From positions 14,677,856 to 14,741,855 of the forward strand of contig NC_135246.1 in NCBI RefSeq assembly GCF_947623445.1: a stretch of 64,000 nucleotides of DNA. The letters run 5' to 3'. Below the pieces are notes generated by a model. It was not told the DNA's origin. It was given only the letters and a program-made list of their open reading frames with translations, and searched no databases. Below, in pieces: positions 27,801-38,876 of this stretch (position 1 is its first letter; every line of letters starts with the position of its first letter). The position numbers and the translations under genes were made by a program. The stretch comes from Clavelina lepadiformis. Taxonomy: Eukaryota; Chordata; Ascidiacea; Aplousobranchia; Clavelinidae.

Positions 27801-30381
27801 TCGTCATTTCGTCATCATCATTATCCGGTGAACTGAAGCTTTTCTGTGAACTTTTTTAAATCTGTGAAATTATATTTCTAAGGCGATTAGTACAAAAACA
27901 ATCGCGTAAACTTTCGACCAATTTTTGGATCTTCATAATGTATAAAATTGCCAGCAAAAGTACGAATTTAACAGCGCAACTCTAACCATTAGCTAATTAA
28001 ATTTTTATGTCAGAATTACCATCGGCGGACCAACAGTACAGGAAATAGCACCACCGGGCAGGGAAGCCCAACGTCATGCAAAAGTGCGCCAGTTGGCGGC
28101 AGCGTTGTAGCTCGTCTGTCCTCAGTTTCATCTCACGATTCGGGATTCATATCAAGCGGCAATGCAGCTATACCCTCTGGAAATGAATTTGCGAAGCCAC
28201 CTATTCCACCACCAGTGGACAAGGTTAGTGAACAACTAACTTGCAACTTAAAATCATGATTATGAAGATTTTCCTCAACTTTTTCTAGCTAAGTTTTTTG
28301 TACCCATAAAAGGCATGTGTTTAGAAATTTTGTCACTTTGTTCCAGATATCGCAGAATGGTGCTGATGGTGTTTCTCCCGTTATTCGTTCCCGACCCAAT
28401 TCTGAGCAACTTTCATCCGACTTCATGGTCTCACCGAGAAGTCAAAATAAGCCATTTTCTTGGAAAGATTGGTCTAGACCAGGTGAGACAAGAGCAACGT
28501 CAACCTACAGCTTGCAATATGCTATGACATCGTTGAAAATAAATTTTGATTACATTATTAAAGCTGTTACGTAATTAGTGCGATTAAATTAATCGGATTC
28601 CCATTATGTGGTTTCAGGTCCTTATGACAACGTACCTCCCAGTCACCCTGTGAATGACCCACGACAAAACGTTCTTCCCAGCAAACCCCAGGCCCCACCC
28701 CCTTTATCACCAAAACCCGACTATCTTGTGCACAGATCATCCATGGTCGACGTACCCAGGGACCATCCCGCGCCTCCACTACGTCACCGGAATTCTGAAC
28801 CTGCAGGCTTTTCATTCATGACCCCCAAAGATGAACCCCCGCTCCCACCCCCTCCGTTGATTGGTCAGGACAATTCCTGTTCTACTGAAGACGCTTTTCC
28901 CCCGCCCCCTCCTTCACGTAAGTATATTGATGCTTTGTGACATCACACTCTGTGCTTAGTGCTTAAACACTTATAATTTATGTGTATATGGTTTAGCAAG
29001 AACAATTGGTACTTTTCTTATTTATTTATTCAGCATCATCCACGTTTAAGTTTTGTGAAATAATTTTTCGTTAAGTTGTAAGTTTATTCTTCTTCTTAGT
29101 TTTATCCGATGACGTAGGAACAATTCCTAATCCGCCAGTGCCGCAGATGCACCAACCCAACAGCGCTGGCGTCAATCCAGGGCACGTCAACTACGCTACC
29201 ATGCCTCCCAATCCGGTGTTACCTCCATCAGACTACGGACCACAGTCTGAGTTTTCATCCATGACATTAGGCAGAAAGAACAGTAGCAATAGTCTTCAAT
29301 ATTCGAGTAGCAGCGGTTACAGCAGCCAGAATACCACTCCAGCCTGTTCTGAAGACACGATTGCTTCTCACGGTAATTGTTAGGTTTGTTACTTGGTAGT
29401 TGGTACATTTTCCTGTGCTTTGTCTATGGTTTAGAACTTTCTGGAACGTGCGCAGTTGTGTTTAGTCTTAGATGTGACGTGTTGTAATGAACGTTTATGG
29501 GTTCCAGACACTGATTATGACGGCGACGATGCATTACCACATCACAGAGGCAGGCACGATTATGAGAAATTCTCTACTCTTCCTCGAAATTATCACCATA
29601 GCAACAGCCACGCACATGCGCGTAATAGCCAACAAAGAAGACCAGCTTCGACTGCTGGAGTTCCAGAAACAACTAGTAAGTGTTTTTTGCATTTATTAAA
29701 GTCTTATTACCAGAGTTGTGCTTATTTTTTGTTTTTCGAAATTGATGTTAATATGTTAAATTTAGTCAATAACAGTTGGGGTTTCGCAACAATTATTTCA
29801 ATTAAACTTCCAGGAGAACATTGTACTGTGTATTGTACATTCCTAACGGTTAGCTAGCTAGTTAAGCTCTGGAAGGCTATGGTCGTTAGAAATTAAGAAT
29901 ATGGAAATCACTATACTTCGACAATACAACCTGACATAAATAAAATATTATTTATTTTTGTTTGTTAGTGATAAACACCCAGATTCATACTCCCGGCACC
30001 GCAACGATACGCCGGAAACCCTCGAGTAAATTCAACTCTGTTCGGCGGAATTGCGCTCCAAAGCCGGTACAAACTCCGACAGTTCCTTCGAACAACATAT
30101 CCAACTTGATGTCAACTTTTCAACCATTAAACCATAATCATAACAACGATTACGTCGAAGGTATGGCGGGTGTGGAGAATTTCGGTCCGTCCTCGAATGC
30201 CAATTTCGGGGAAAACCAGAATTCCGTTGCCCGGGACCTCACGCTTAAATTTAGGGCGGAAGATATGCAAGATGGGTCTCCTACCCCCACCATGACTCCT
30301 ACTGCGGGGGACTTTTACGGCTCCTACAACGGTGATTTTCATTCAGGGGTGGCGCCGCTCCACAAAAAGACGTCACAGTAG
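9877..30381 (+). CDS. MTSS1: MTSS/MIM-like I-BAR (IMD) actin-membrane scaffold
   Basis: Membrane-curving, actin-linked scaffold of the missing-in-metastasis family. Sixteen exons join in phase (820 residues; human about 750): 9877-9942, 11754-11815, 12024-12097, 23048-23132, 23387-23478, 23582-23656, 24710-24870, 27237-27398, 27553-27656, 27746-27827, 28014-28223, 28347-28482, 28618-28917, 29100-29372, 29508-29675, 29969-30381. The IMD/I-BAR helices fill residues 1 to about 250 (KECALLGTLFQNI, PVWEDFVSKG, IGSALTRIC, LEEWKKVANQLEKDH). Next come a Ser-rich stretch (SSVSSHDSGFIS), then SWKDWSRPGPYDN, a proline-rich exon 13, SSSSGYSSQNTTPACSEDTI, RRPASTAGVPETT and PGTATIRRKPSSK, all in family order. 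The usual C-terminal WH2 motif (IRRGVKLKKT) is not seen. Intron 3 is 11 kb and rich in transposons. MTSS1 versus MTSS2 cannot be told; one pre-duplication gene is likely. Confidence 0.93.
10086..10303 (+). repeat. GGAAAG-ended dispersed repeat, copy A
   Basis: About 218 bp, beginning GTGAAAAATGTGGCACCTGC and ending AACTGCCATACTC. Shared internal landmarks with copies at 42301 and 56623 are a T-rich run, TTTATAATGAACAAATAAAG, AAGCTGATTGTTTG, AATTGAGCC and TGCATGCCATCATGCCAAAA. The two ends are imperfect inverted repeats (GGAAAGTGTGGCA versus GGAAAGCATGGCA in better copies), so it is probably a MITE. No clear target duplication was seen. It lies in MTSS intron 1. Confidence 0.7.
11059..11405. 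mobile_element. hAT (Charlie-like) non-autonomous element
   Basis: A 347-bp element with ends CAGGGCTTCACAAACTTTTT and, reading in from the right, CAGAGCTTCTCAAACTATGG followed by GTCACGACC. This is the typical 'CAGxGCTTCTCAAACT...GGGTCxCGACC' pattern of hAT elements. A perfect 8-bp duplication CCCTACAT flanks it (11051-11058, 11406-11413). It lies in MTSS intron 1. No transposase ORF. Confidence 0.9.
12291..12330 (+). repeat. Two tandem copies of a 20-bp unit
   Basis: TGTAAAATCATATTGTTAGT occurs twice in direct succession, followed by a degraded third start (TGTAATGACA). It is a local slippage-type duplication in the MTSS intron. Confidence 0.9.
16759..17693. mobile_element. pogo/Tigger-like non-autonomous DNA transposon, copy 2
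   Basis: A 935-bp element almost identical to that at 2239-3174: same inverted ends, same internal 69-codon ORF (17308-17517), a handful of substitutions and a net length difference of one base. TA target duplications lie at 16757-16758 and 17694-17695. The near identity of two copies 14 kb apart in different introns suggests recent mobilisation by a transposase supplied from elsewhere. Confidence 0.92.
19745..20375. mobile_element. hAT non-autonomous element with internal duplication
   Basis: A 631-bp element with ends CAGGGGTGGGCAAACTTTTT and CAGGGGTGGGCAAACTACGG (right end reverse-complemented). The subterminal sequence is rich in GCGGGCCGC. It has a perfect 8-bp duplication CTGTAGAA (19737-19744 and 20376-20383). 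The ends and target size are classic hAT. The interior holds a 102-bp tandemly duplicated block (see 19973-20190). No transposase. Confidence 0.93.
19973..20190 (+). repeat. 102-bp direct repeat inside the hAT element
   Basis: The block GGTAGGCTTACGGTAG...GCGACTGACG at 19973-20074 recurs at 20089-20190 with few changes, separated by 14 bases. Each copy carries a short inverted repeat, TACGGTAG...CTACCGTA, that could form a hairpin. Confidence 0.9.
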
Positions 30382-31135
30382 GGCGAAAATCTTGACAGAT
30401 ATCATTAAGTCTGAGAAATGTGGTCGAATGACGTCAGAAAGGTGCCGAGTTAAGATGTCGTAATAGGTCTGTGACGTGAAGAAAGATCATTGGAGGACGT
30501 GTACATATTTGCTGATGCTTAGGTGCCGCGTGATAGGGTTCGCATAAGCTTCATCGCGCTGCTGATAGGGATGTGCTTGGATTATTGCGTATTTGGAGGA
30601 TTTTGGTCAAGGCTGGCGTCATCGTTTCTTTTATCATGACGACATCAACTGTTTCGTCACCGTTCTTTTTTGGCGCTGTCTTATGGTCTTATGCTTTGTG
30701 TGATGGTTCAATCTAAAACTTCGGTTTATTTTCTGCCCAATATTTTGAGTAGTGAGCTCGCGGTCGTGTTTGCTTAATTTCCATTTTTACAAAACTATGC
30801 TGCCATTTTGACGTGTTTATGGCTTACCTAATCAGAAGTTTTTCATTTGGGACATATTCTAGAAACATTTTCGATAACCGCACGCTATGTCGTGTTTAAA
30901 TATTTTGTGACGTCGCTTATAGCGTACAATTTTTATTAGAATTTGCTTATATCGTGGAGTTGCTGATTGCAACTTTCTACTTGTATACAATCTAACTTAT
31001 TCTTTTCCGTTTGCGCAATGATATAGTTTTCCTTTCTTGAACGCTTCTATCGTACCTTCGTTTTGTGCGTGTTGCTTATTTCGACATCGCTTTCTGGGGC
31101 ATTTAAAGCCCAGATCCGTGTGAAATGTAAAACCA

Positions 31136-31141
31136 AATAAA
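31136..31141 (+). promoter_or_regulatory. MTSS polyadenylation signal AATAAA
   Basis: AATAAA in CCAAATAAAAAGC about 755 bases after the MTSS stop codon, giving a plausible 3' UTR of about 0.8 kb. The neighbouring minus-strand gene ends at 31600, so the two converge. Confidence 0.55.
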
Positions 31142-31599
31142 AAGCACACAAGAAGCCCTTCTTCGTCTGTTACTCCTTAAGTTTTAAAACCACAACTTTT
31201 GTCAATTGCATTATTTAAGTGAATTATGTTTTAATGTAACATTGTCTAAATTTTAAAATTACGTCAGACAAAAAGAAGACAATCATTTCACTTTCAAGGA
31301 AATAGCACTTAATAAAGAAACGAGCATCATCTGGTAAATAACAAACATCACACAAAACGAGTTTGCATAGTTTTTCTTTGTTGAAGTCCAAGTAAGAATT
31401 AAGCCCAATGTTTGGACATCGCCGTGCGTGCAACCCAGACAGATGTTCTAGAAAAGTTGCTTTTTATAAAAGCGAAGATACCAACATCAGAATGCCATCG
31501 GTTTTTCATTATAGAAGAAAGATTTCTTGTACAATGTGCTTGGCGGGAGAGGTAGACGGGTTGTTTTGTACACAGAGAGCATAGTCAAAAGTATTGGTA

Positions 31600-32799
31600 T
31601 TAAGGGGATAACCTTGTGTACGTCACGCCTTGTACATTTTTTACATCCGCAAACAGTGAGGGTTCTTCTGTTTTTTCATTGTCCGACTGATCGCCGCCAA
31701 ACGGCTCTAACGAGCTATAAGTTTTCGGCGATCTTTGAAATATTGTTTCATCACAATTGCATATTTCAGGCTCTTGGCAATGTTCGATTGCAGTCATACA
31801 TGACTTCGTGAATAACAATGCCAAAACTAAGTCCAAAACAAATTCAACAACTTTGATCGTAACCTGGAAGAAAACGAAGTTTCTGGAATTTCATATCATT
31901 TTTTTTTTTGAAAAAGTTTATTTTATCGCTTGACATTTTACAAGCAATTTTAGATACACCACTTGCCTCTAAATGATGTTCGTATTCGTTAGGAATATCA
32001 ATCACCATACATACTGCACATGCAAGATAAGTGCTTGCCAGCAAAAAGGAATGAACGAAATCCTATAAAATATGCAGATGCGCTTGAAGTAACTCATTGT
32101 GGTGTCAAAAAAAACTCGTAATATTTTAAAATTGATAATTAATTAATCGTTACTAACTTGATCAACTTACAACAAAATTCCAACTTTTGAATTGCCAGTT
32201 TTCAAGATTGAGGACCTTTTCCTTTGTCCTGCTTTGCGTTACTTTGCAACGGAGGCAAGGCTCGCTCTTGGGCAGATCACGCATCCGCAATTTCCATTGC
32301 CGGATCAGAACGATTAGCAGCGCGATTGTTGTTATAAAGGAAATAATCATTATGATGCGATGAAGGGAAAACTTAGGTAATATTCCTCGCTTCCATGATA
32401 TATTGATGGAATCGAGATAAAAGAGTGCAGTTTCGGTGGCAATCAAAGAAAGAGCACTAATGACCTACGTCAAAAACATCAACAGAAACAACTGTAAATA
32501 TGGAAAATACTAAAAAAACGTTTTCTTCTCTGAACCCACGTCAACGGTAAACCGTTGGCCAGAGGAAGTGTTTGTGAGCAGTAAGCTGAAAGGCTCTACC
32601 ACAATAAACGAATAGAAATAACAAAAATAAATAATAAAACTTCAGCCCGACTTACTATGATAAAAACTTTAGTGACATGCCGAGAATGCTTTAATATTAA
32701 TTTGCTGGTGCCATCACAGCATACTATCTTTGGCAAACAGTTTCTTGAGCAGCAGCTTTTGCAAGCCTTATTCGAACAGATTGGCCCATTTCTTGACAT
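31600..32799 (-). CDS. Predicted four-membrane-span protein with Cys-rich N-terminus
   Basis: Not recognised. Four in-phase minus-strand exons with GT-AG borders are inferred: 32656-32799, 32171-32464, 31958-32062, 31600-31863, giving 268 residues. An in-frame stop lies three codons upstream of the ATG, supporting the start. The N-terminus (residues 1-29) is very Cys-rich (CSNKACKSCCSRNC, VCC), which could bind metal or be acylated. Four hydrophobic spans follow: about 46-66 (VFIIVISALSLIATETALFY), 84-103 (RIIMIISFITTIALLIVLI), 144-168 (FVHSFLLASTYLACAVCMVI) and 186-206 (VVEFVLDLVLALLFTKS). A long basic loop with CLRC sits between spans 2 and 3, and an acidic tail of about 60 residues ends at TYTRLSP. 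Span number and spacing recall MARVEL/tetraspan families, but no signature motif proves membership. The exon 3 donor (GTATCT) is weak, so that junction is the least certain. Confidence 0.6.
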
Positions 32800-35700
32800 T
32801 AGACTTCAGACAGCAGGAAATGGATATTATTCTGATGTTGTGATATAAACGGTACATCAACTCCTGGACACAAGACACAGCTTAACGCTGCAGGAAGCAT
32901 TTATTCAAGATAAACAAAGCAAGCTGTTATAAGACTGGGGTAGAACTTATTTCCGGCTGTGCGTCTGCTCGGTAATGTACTGTAGTTGGCTGTAAAGCGT
33001 TGGGCTTGCAAGCATGCGAACCGTACTCAGTGGCATCTCGCTATCATCGTTGCAATTTCATTTTGCAAAGGCGTTAACAACTTTTGTTCCTGTTCGATGT
33101 TTCTGGTGAACAGTTACAAAATGGGGCAAGGTCAGAAAATAAAACTGAAAACCCCAATAAAAACATATCCATCGGATAATGCACACACACAAGCTGGGTA
33201 ACGGGGCCAGTGCATTCAATATAACTATTATCATGGTGTTTAAACAGTGCAAAGACTTCTCTCCATTCGAGGAACATATTCCGATACCATACCATACAAA
33301 GGTCTTTTGAGCGTATACCACGAACATACATTTTGCTGTGTGTACGTTGGTCTTATCATTCGCTTGGTCATTTTCACTTAGGCTCGCTTTGCTGTCTTGC
33401 GAACAGATCAATAGCACACTCTTATCCCAGAAACTAAATTAGCTATCAACAACAATTCGTCAGTTAGCTATGAACAAACTCGACTTCATTGTTACGCTTG
33501 TGATAGACGTGACGTCACAATGATTCAGTTGTTATTTCAGCCAAGAGAGTTGTTACCATGCCCTACGACTTACCGAATAGCGCCCCACATCTGTTCTAAA
33601 ACTTCTGTTGTGAACTAGTGTACCCACTTAACCGTAACTATTGTTTTATTTTACAGTAGCTCGCTGTGATTGGGTCTACGTTTACCTTATAGGTAGAAAT
33701 GGTTTAAAGTAAGGCTACACAAGATTTTCACAAGTAAACACGTGATCGACAAGTATCAGTAAATGACAAAGAGTTTTGATAACTTTTGCTCTAATCGTGC
33801 ACTAAAGAAGATCCATTTAACCGTAACGGAACAAAACTAGCTTTTGAAACAAGTCTATTTTTATCATGCGCTACACTGACATTCTGGGTTCTTCGCTATA
33901 TATTCAAGACTGCTAGTCTGATTCCCGTCTTGAACCCAAGTCATCTTCTTTAAACGAACACATGCACTATTCCCGTAATATCAAAAGGCAAGCATTTGTA
34001 TTCGTTTGCTTTGTGCGCTTGAAGGCCAATATATTCAGCCTATAGTCTATACGCGAAACAATACAGTCTCTTCGCAGCGTTTGCTATAGCATTTACTTCC
34101 TGAGCCAAAACTCCGCTACTGCCTACGTTATAGAAGTAAAACATTTTGAGGATATTTGCTGAGTGCTATAACAATGTTGACTTTTCTCTCAACGTGGAAT
34201 AGTTCCGCCTAGCATAATCCGGGGTACCTTATGAATGTTACAAACACTCTGAAAACGGGGAAAAATATTTGTTGTATAGCTGTATAACTTTCTGAAAAGT
34301 GTGTCGTTGGCTGGCGCTGACAATAGACAAACTTTACTAAATCGTCTTTATTCATTTCTAATAAATTATATCGGGGTTAATTTAAAAACTAGTTGTTGTC
34401 TGAGAAGCTAGTGAGCTATCGGCTGAGCATGAGTACACTTAGGGGTACAGAAGATAGAAATAGCCTGATTCGGGCCTGGCGAATTTTTATGGAAGCTATT
34501 AATCACGTTATTGACAAACAATGCTTATTTTCCCGTGCAGGATGCTGAATGTATGCTACTAGGTTCGTCATCCTCTCTCTCCGTTTGGGCTCAGTACCAC
34601 TGGCTTCTCGTAAAGGAAACTTTTTGCAGTATGTGTACCCGCGCGTGACAAACCCAAGCTTCAAGATTTTTCAAGCATTCTGCAACTGCCTATTAACAAA
34701 TGACGCGGATTGTTTGTTACGCTCCTTGCAAGTTTCGCAAAAACATGAAACTGCCTTATACCTATTGTATACTGTGTTTGTATCAGGCGTTCTCTAACTA
34801 GGCCTACATATGTCATCTCCAGCAGTCCGTGCATCCGTTAAAATGCCTGTGTAAACATACTGATGTGATAAATAACTTACAACTAAAAAACACTTCCTAC
34901 TAGCCATTTTTTCTGTGTGCCTAATCTGCCTATAACTAGATTGGGTACCGCAGAGTAATCGAACATGATTCTGTGAGCGACAACAAAAACATTATTATAG
35001 TGTGTACGTCAAAGCTGTGCCTGATACATTTACCAAAAGGCTACCAGTTTTTTCTCCGTGGGCCTAAACTCCTATTTGTCACACCTGGCTTCGGATCTTG
35101 ACTTCATCAATGCGTGAAAATCTTATTCAAGTCAAGCTCGTTGGCTACCTATTTCCCAAATGTGGCATTTAGGTTAGATCAAAGCCTTTTACTACATTAT
35201 CTGAATGTTTATACCATTGGGCCTACAGCCTGGAAATAATTGCTCGACGTTTTAGCGGTTTTGTTTGTCTGACACATAGCCCATAACGTGGGTCGGGATC
35301 ACGACATATGGCCGTGAACAAACTCGCCGGCGACAACTGGTTGTGGACAACTGACCGGCAACAAATTGGCCGGCGATCAAATTAACCGTGACGTAAACTG
35401 GCCGGCGATAAAATTAACCGTCGATAAATTGGCCGGCGATCAAATTAACCGGCGACAAATTGGCCGTCAAAAGGTCAAAATTCTAATTCACTATCTAGTC
35501 GCTATCTAGTCACTATCCAATTTAGTATGTGTATTGCAGTCAAGGTTGCCACTCGTAGAGTTTTTTGGCCCCTTGTAGGGTGTAGGGTGACCCTACGGGT
35601 TTTTCACCTTTATTCATAGATTTCCTATTGTTACATGCATTTTCCCGGTCTAGACGAGTTGTTTGATGAGATTATGAAACAATGTGTTGTAGCCTATCTC

Positions 35701-37220
35701 ATGTAGTAACAATGGACTCATTGCAATAACAATGGACACTTTAGTTAAGTAAATTGTCAGATTGAAGCTGTACGTCAGGACTCCCACGGTCAATTTACCT
35801 CCCGGTCAATTTTCATTCCGGTAAGTCTGTTCCCGGTTAGTTTGTTCGCGGTCAATTTACATCACAGTCAGTTTGTTCGCGGTCAATTTACGTCACGTTC
35901 AGTTGACCCCGGTGAGTTTGTTCGCGGTCATTTTCCCGCGGCCATATGTCGTGGAACCACGTGGGTCACCGTGCAACCGTGTTACCTAAGGGTTCACTGA
36001 AGTTGTGGTCGTTAGAGTTGATTGAATGGAACAGTCATGGCAACAAAAATTGTGTATCCATACATTTTTTTGTCACATCATGAAAAAAGCTATGGTGAAA
36101 GTGCATCATTCATATGATGCACACATAATATTGATAACGCTTAATTACGTTTTCACAACGTGGTTACTGTTGAGTAAAAAAAACAAATGCCTTTAGTTAA
36201 CAGCCGGTAGCCTCAAAATAGACACCGTTTTAGGAAAATTTAAAGTTAAATAGTATTTGAATTTTTTTCTCATACCAGATCACCCTCAAGCTACTTACAG
36301 TTTTACCACAATCCATAACATTGTTTATATAAAATGCAAACAGTCTATACTCTAGAACCTGCTTTGTTTCTTTATTATTTAAAATCTTTATGAAATTACA
36401 ATAGCATGGGTCATAGTATTGCCATTCAGAGGTACAGACTCAGTTGTTAAAAGGTTAAGAAATCGTGGCCTATAGAAACATTAAGTTAGCTGGAGCATAA
36501 CGCATAAAACGAAGATCGCATGTGTTTCGAAACGTGCCGCCCTTACATCTTCTTCAACTTACCTATAAGCTTGGTTTTCCAAAAATTAACGGGTACTCGT
36601 TCATTGCAACTAACTTAATGGGGGTGACTTTTTGCCAGCTCGGCCAAAAGTTTCCGCTTTTGCCCGCTGACAACAAAACACATGACGGAAACAAACACAA
36701 ACTGATTTGACAAGCCCCGCAAACTAGGAAATCAGAACCTTTAGACACGAGCCCACGACCTAGTTGTATTTGCATTTTGTTAATCTGTGATGGGCCTATA
36801 CACCCAACAAAAATCGTTGTTGCTGGTGTTCAATCCTAAACAAATCACAAACTATAAAAACATGCATAAGCATTTGTATACCATATATTATATAACTTAC
36901 ATATTAATATCATCAATAATATTAATGTATGAAAATGTCGAATACAAGAAAACATGTTAGTAAACAAATGAAATTTTTTGATAAAACTGGCTTATTCTAA
37001 ATGTTATTTTCAAATAAAGTATTAAATTGCGTTAAGAAAATTTTGTCAGTACACTGCTTAGTTGACCCAACGTTGCTCGTAAAAACCTTAACAACGGGTT
37101 ATGGGAAGGATGTTTGCGTATAAGACGGTTGTTAAGAGGCTTGCTATCAAATCAGTAAATTATGTCAAGCGAACATAAATTAGCCTATATCTCGTGAAAG
37201 AGTAATTCAATTCTCCGGGT
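32800..37220. other. Intergenic region without recognised genes
   Basis: The only strong structure is the inverted-array element at 35295-35958. Short ORFs here (up to 119 codons on the minus strand, 33058-33417) show no family resemblance and no exon-like borders that I could support. Confidence 0.5.
35295..35958. mobile_element. Inverted minisatellite-armed DNA element with 9-bp target duplication
   Basis: A 664-bp element. The ends read inward as GGGATCACGACATATGGCCG and GGTTCCACGACATATGGCCG. The flanks are ACGTGGGTC on both sides (35286-35294, 35959-35967), a perfect 9-bp duplication. The left arm (about 35311-35490) is roughly ten degenerate copies of a ~16-bp unit like ATTGGCCGGCGATCAA. 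The right arm (about 35780-35945) carries a similar number in opposite orientation (TTCGCGGTCAATTTAC). The middle (about 35490-35780) is unrelated and non-coding. A 9-bp duplication, long inverted repeats and a G-start suggest a Mutator-like (MULE) origin, which is inference only. Confidence 0.85.
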
Positions 37221-38016
37221 TTATAAAACGCCACAAGTAGCAGTTAAAAGCACAGCTAGAATCAAGCCTATTGTGAAAAGTAGCATCCCGGCCCAAGAAA
37301 TTGTCCATGATAAGGAATTATATCGCTCACGTTGTAATTCATCTTTAGTCATCCTAGCCTGGAATAAAAAACAAAAATTAAAAAAAAAAACATTCTAAAG
37401 AATGTCACGGTGGCGAACACTTTCTCAAACATGTTTTATTTTGGTAAACCTTACCTTTCTGGCGTAGTATATGGAAATAAATCCGAAAATTATCGGCAGA
37501 AATCCTAGTAACATCCAACAACAAAACGTTGTGAGAACTGCAAGTCGCAAATGGTTATGACACACGGGATCACAGCATAAGCAGCAGTCTTCGGGTGTAG
37601 GCGGCAATACCTTTCAAAATATGTTAAAACCCACTTAGCCACACATGGGAAAAATCAATAAAGTACTTGTACCACTCGCTATAGAAAGTAAGCTGCTAGC
37701 ACTGATGAAAGTAAAGGATACGTAAGTCCCATTAGCAAAAGTATTTAAATGCGCAGCAAGTTTTTCACATAATTTCTGTTGTATGTGTATTCAACGTTTA
37801 ACAAACCCGCTTTCATAGCCAACAGACCAGAGAGATATACATTACGCTACACACCGGTATAATTAATGTAGAATGTTTCTTTTTGCCCTTATGGTGTTGT
37901 TTCGACCGTGGCGATGATGGATTGACGCTGGTCACGAGAGGAATATTAGAGGCATCTGATGGACTTCCTTTGCTTGTCTGAAGGCTGTTAGAGTTCAAAC
38001 CATCACCTTGCTCCAT
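37221..38016 (-). CDS. CD225/dispanin-type small membrane protein
   Basis: Three in-phase minus-strand exons: 37855-38016, 37455-37610, 37221-37358, giving 151 residues. Residues 1-54 are Ser/Pro-rich and end in a basic stretch (HHKGKKKHS). A Cys-rich segment follows (PEDCCLCCDPVC), then the CD225-like core NHLRLAVLTTFCCWMLLGFL leading into span 1, a YYARK intracellular turn, a short loop (ARMTKDELQRERYNSL) and span 2 (WAGMLLFTIGLILAVLL). The pattern LxLAxxTTxCC, then a Y-x-x-K turn, then a second span is that of the CD225/dispanin family, which includes PRRT2, SYNDIG1 and IFITM relatives: usually vesicle or plasma-membrane proteins with two hydrophobic segments. Which subfamily is unclear, and the canonical GD motif of the loop is not obvious. 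It is divergent from the BCAT fragment at 38877 (about 860 bases apart). Confidence 0.72.
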
Positions 38017-38876
38017 TTTTAATTTAGGTTACGTTTACACAATAGGCTATATGGTAACTTATGAAAGTTACCTAAAACCGGATAACGAAACATGAACGAA
38101 TTGTGTGACATAGACCGAGTATCAAAAAGTACGAACTAAATTGTTACTACTGTATAATGGTAACTATTTCCATGGTATACAAATTCATCGAACATATTTG
38201 TAGATGTTGTTTTAGCGGTCTAAGAACCAAACGCATCAAAAAGGGACTCTTTCAACGGCGTTAACCTTTTAAAACTTTCCTTTTCCTGTGTGGACGCAGT
38301 GTTGTCCTGAAAATTCGACGACGTCTCCGATTATAGTTATCCTAAAGGGGAACAATTTTACAGCTACACAAAAATGCAAAATGTGCTTTTGCTTCTCGAT
38401 TTATTTTGATTTGGAAACAGACTACTATTATTACAAAAAATAACTACAACAATTGTAAATAAGTTGTCAGACCCACAACAGGGTATATTCTAACACGGGT
38501 AGCGTGTAGCCAAGGTAAGTACAGTAGTATCTTTTGTCTAAACGTAATTGCTATATCTGTAACCAATACCAACTTTCTAACCAACCGGTTTATTTTTAGC
38601 GACAGGCGTTAATAAACAAAACCTTTTCAATGACTGAGTATAACTTTGAACAAAAACTTTTATGTAGCAAAACAAACGATTGTACCGCTAAAAAACTTGA
38701 ATTAATTAACAAAATTTTTTGAAGAGAAAATGGCTCTAATAACGCACTTTCACGTTATGTCGACCCGCCACGTCCTGGACCACATAGATTTAAAAATTTA
38801 AGTGTTTCAACAAGGTCTCTAAAAAGCAACGAACAATGGAGTACTACAAGTAGAGTAGTAACAGCTGGTATTGTAG

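Noticed and set aside
28567..28815. 82-codon minus-strand ORF
   Set aside because: Shadow of the proline-rich MTSS exon on the other strand.
33058..33417. 119-codon minus-strand ORF
   Set aside because: Hydrophobic but without family resemblance, supported start context or partner exons. It overlaps another ORF in a different frame.
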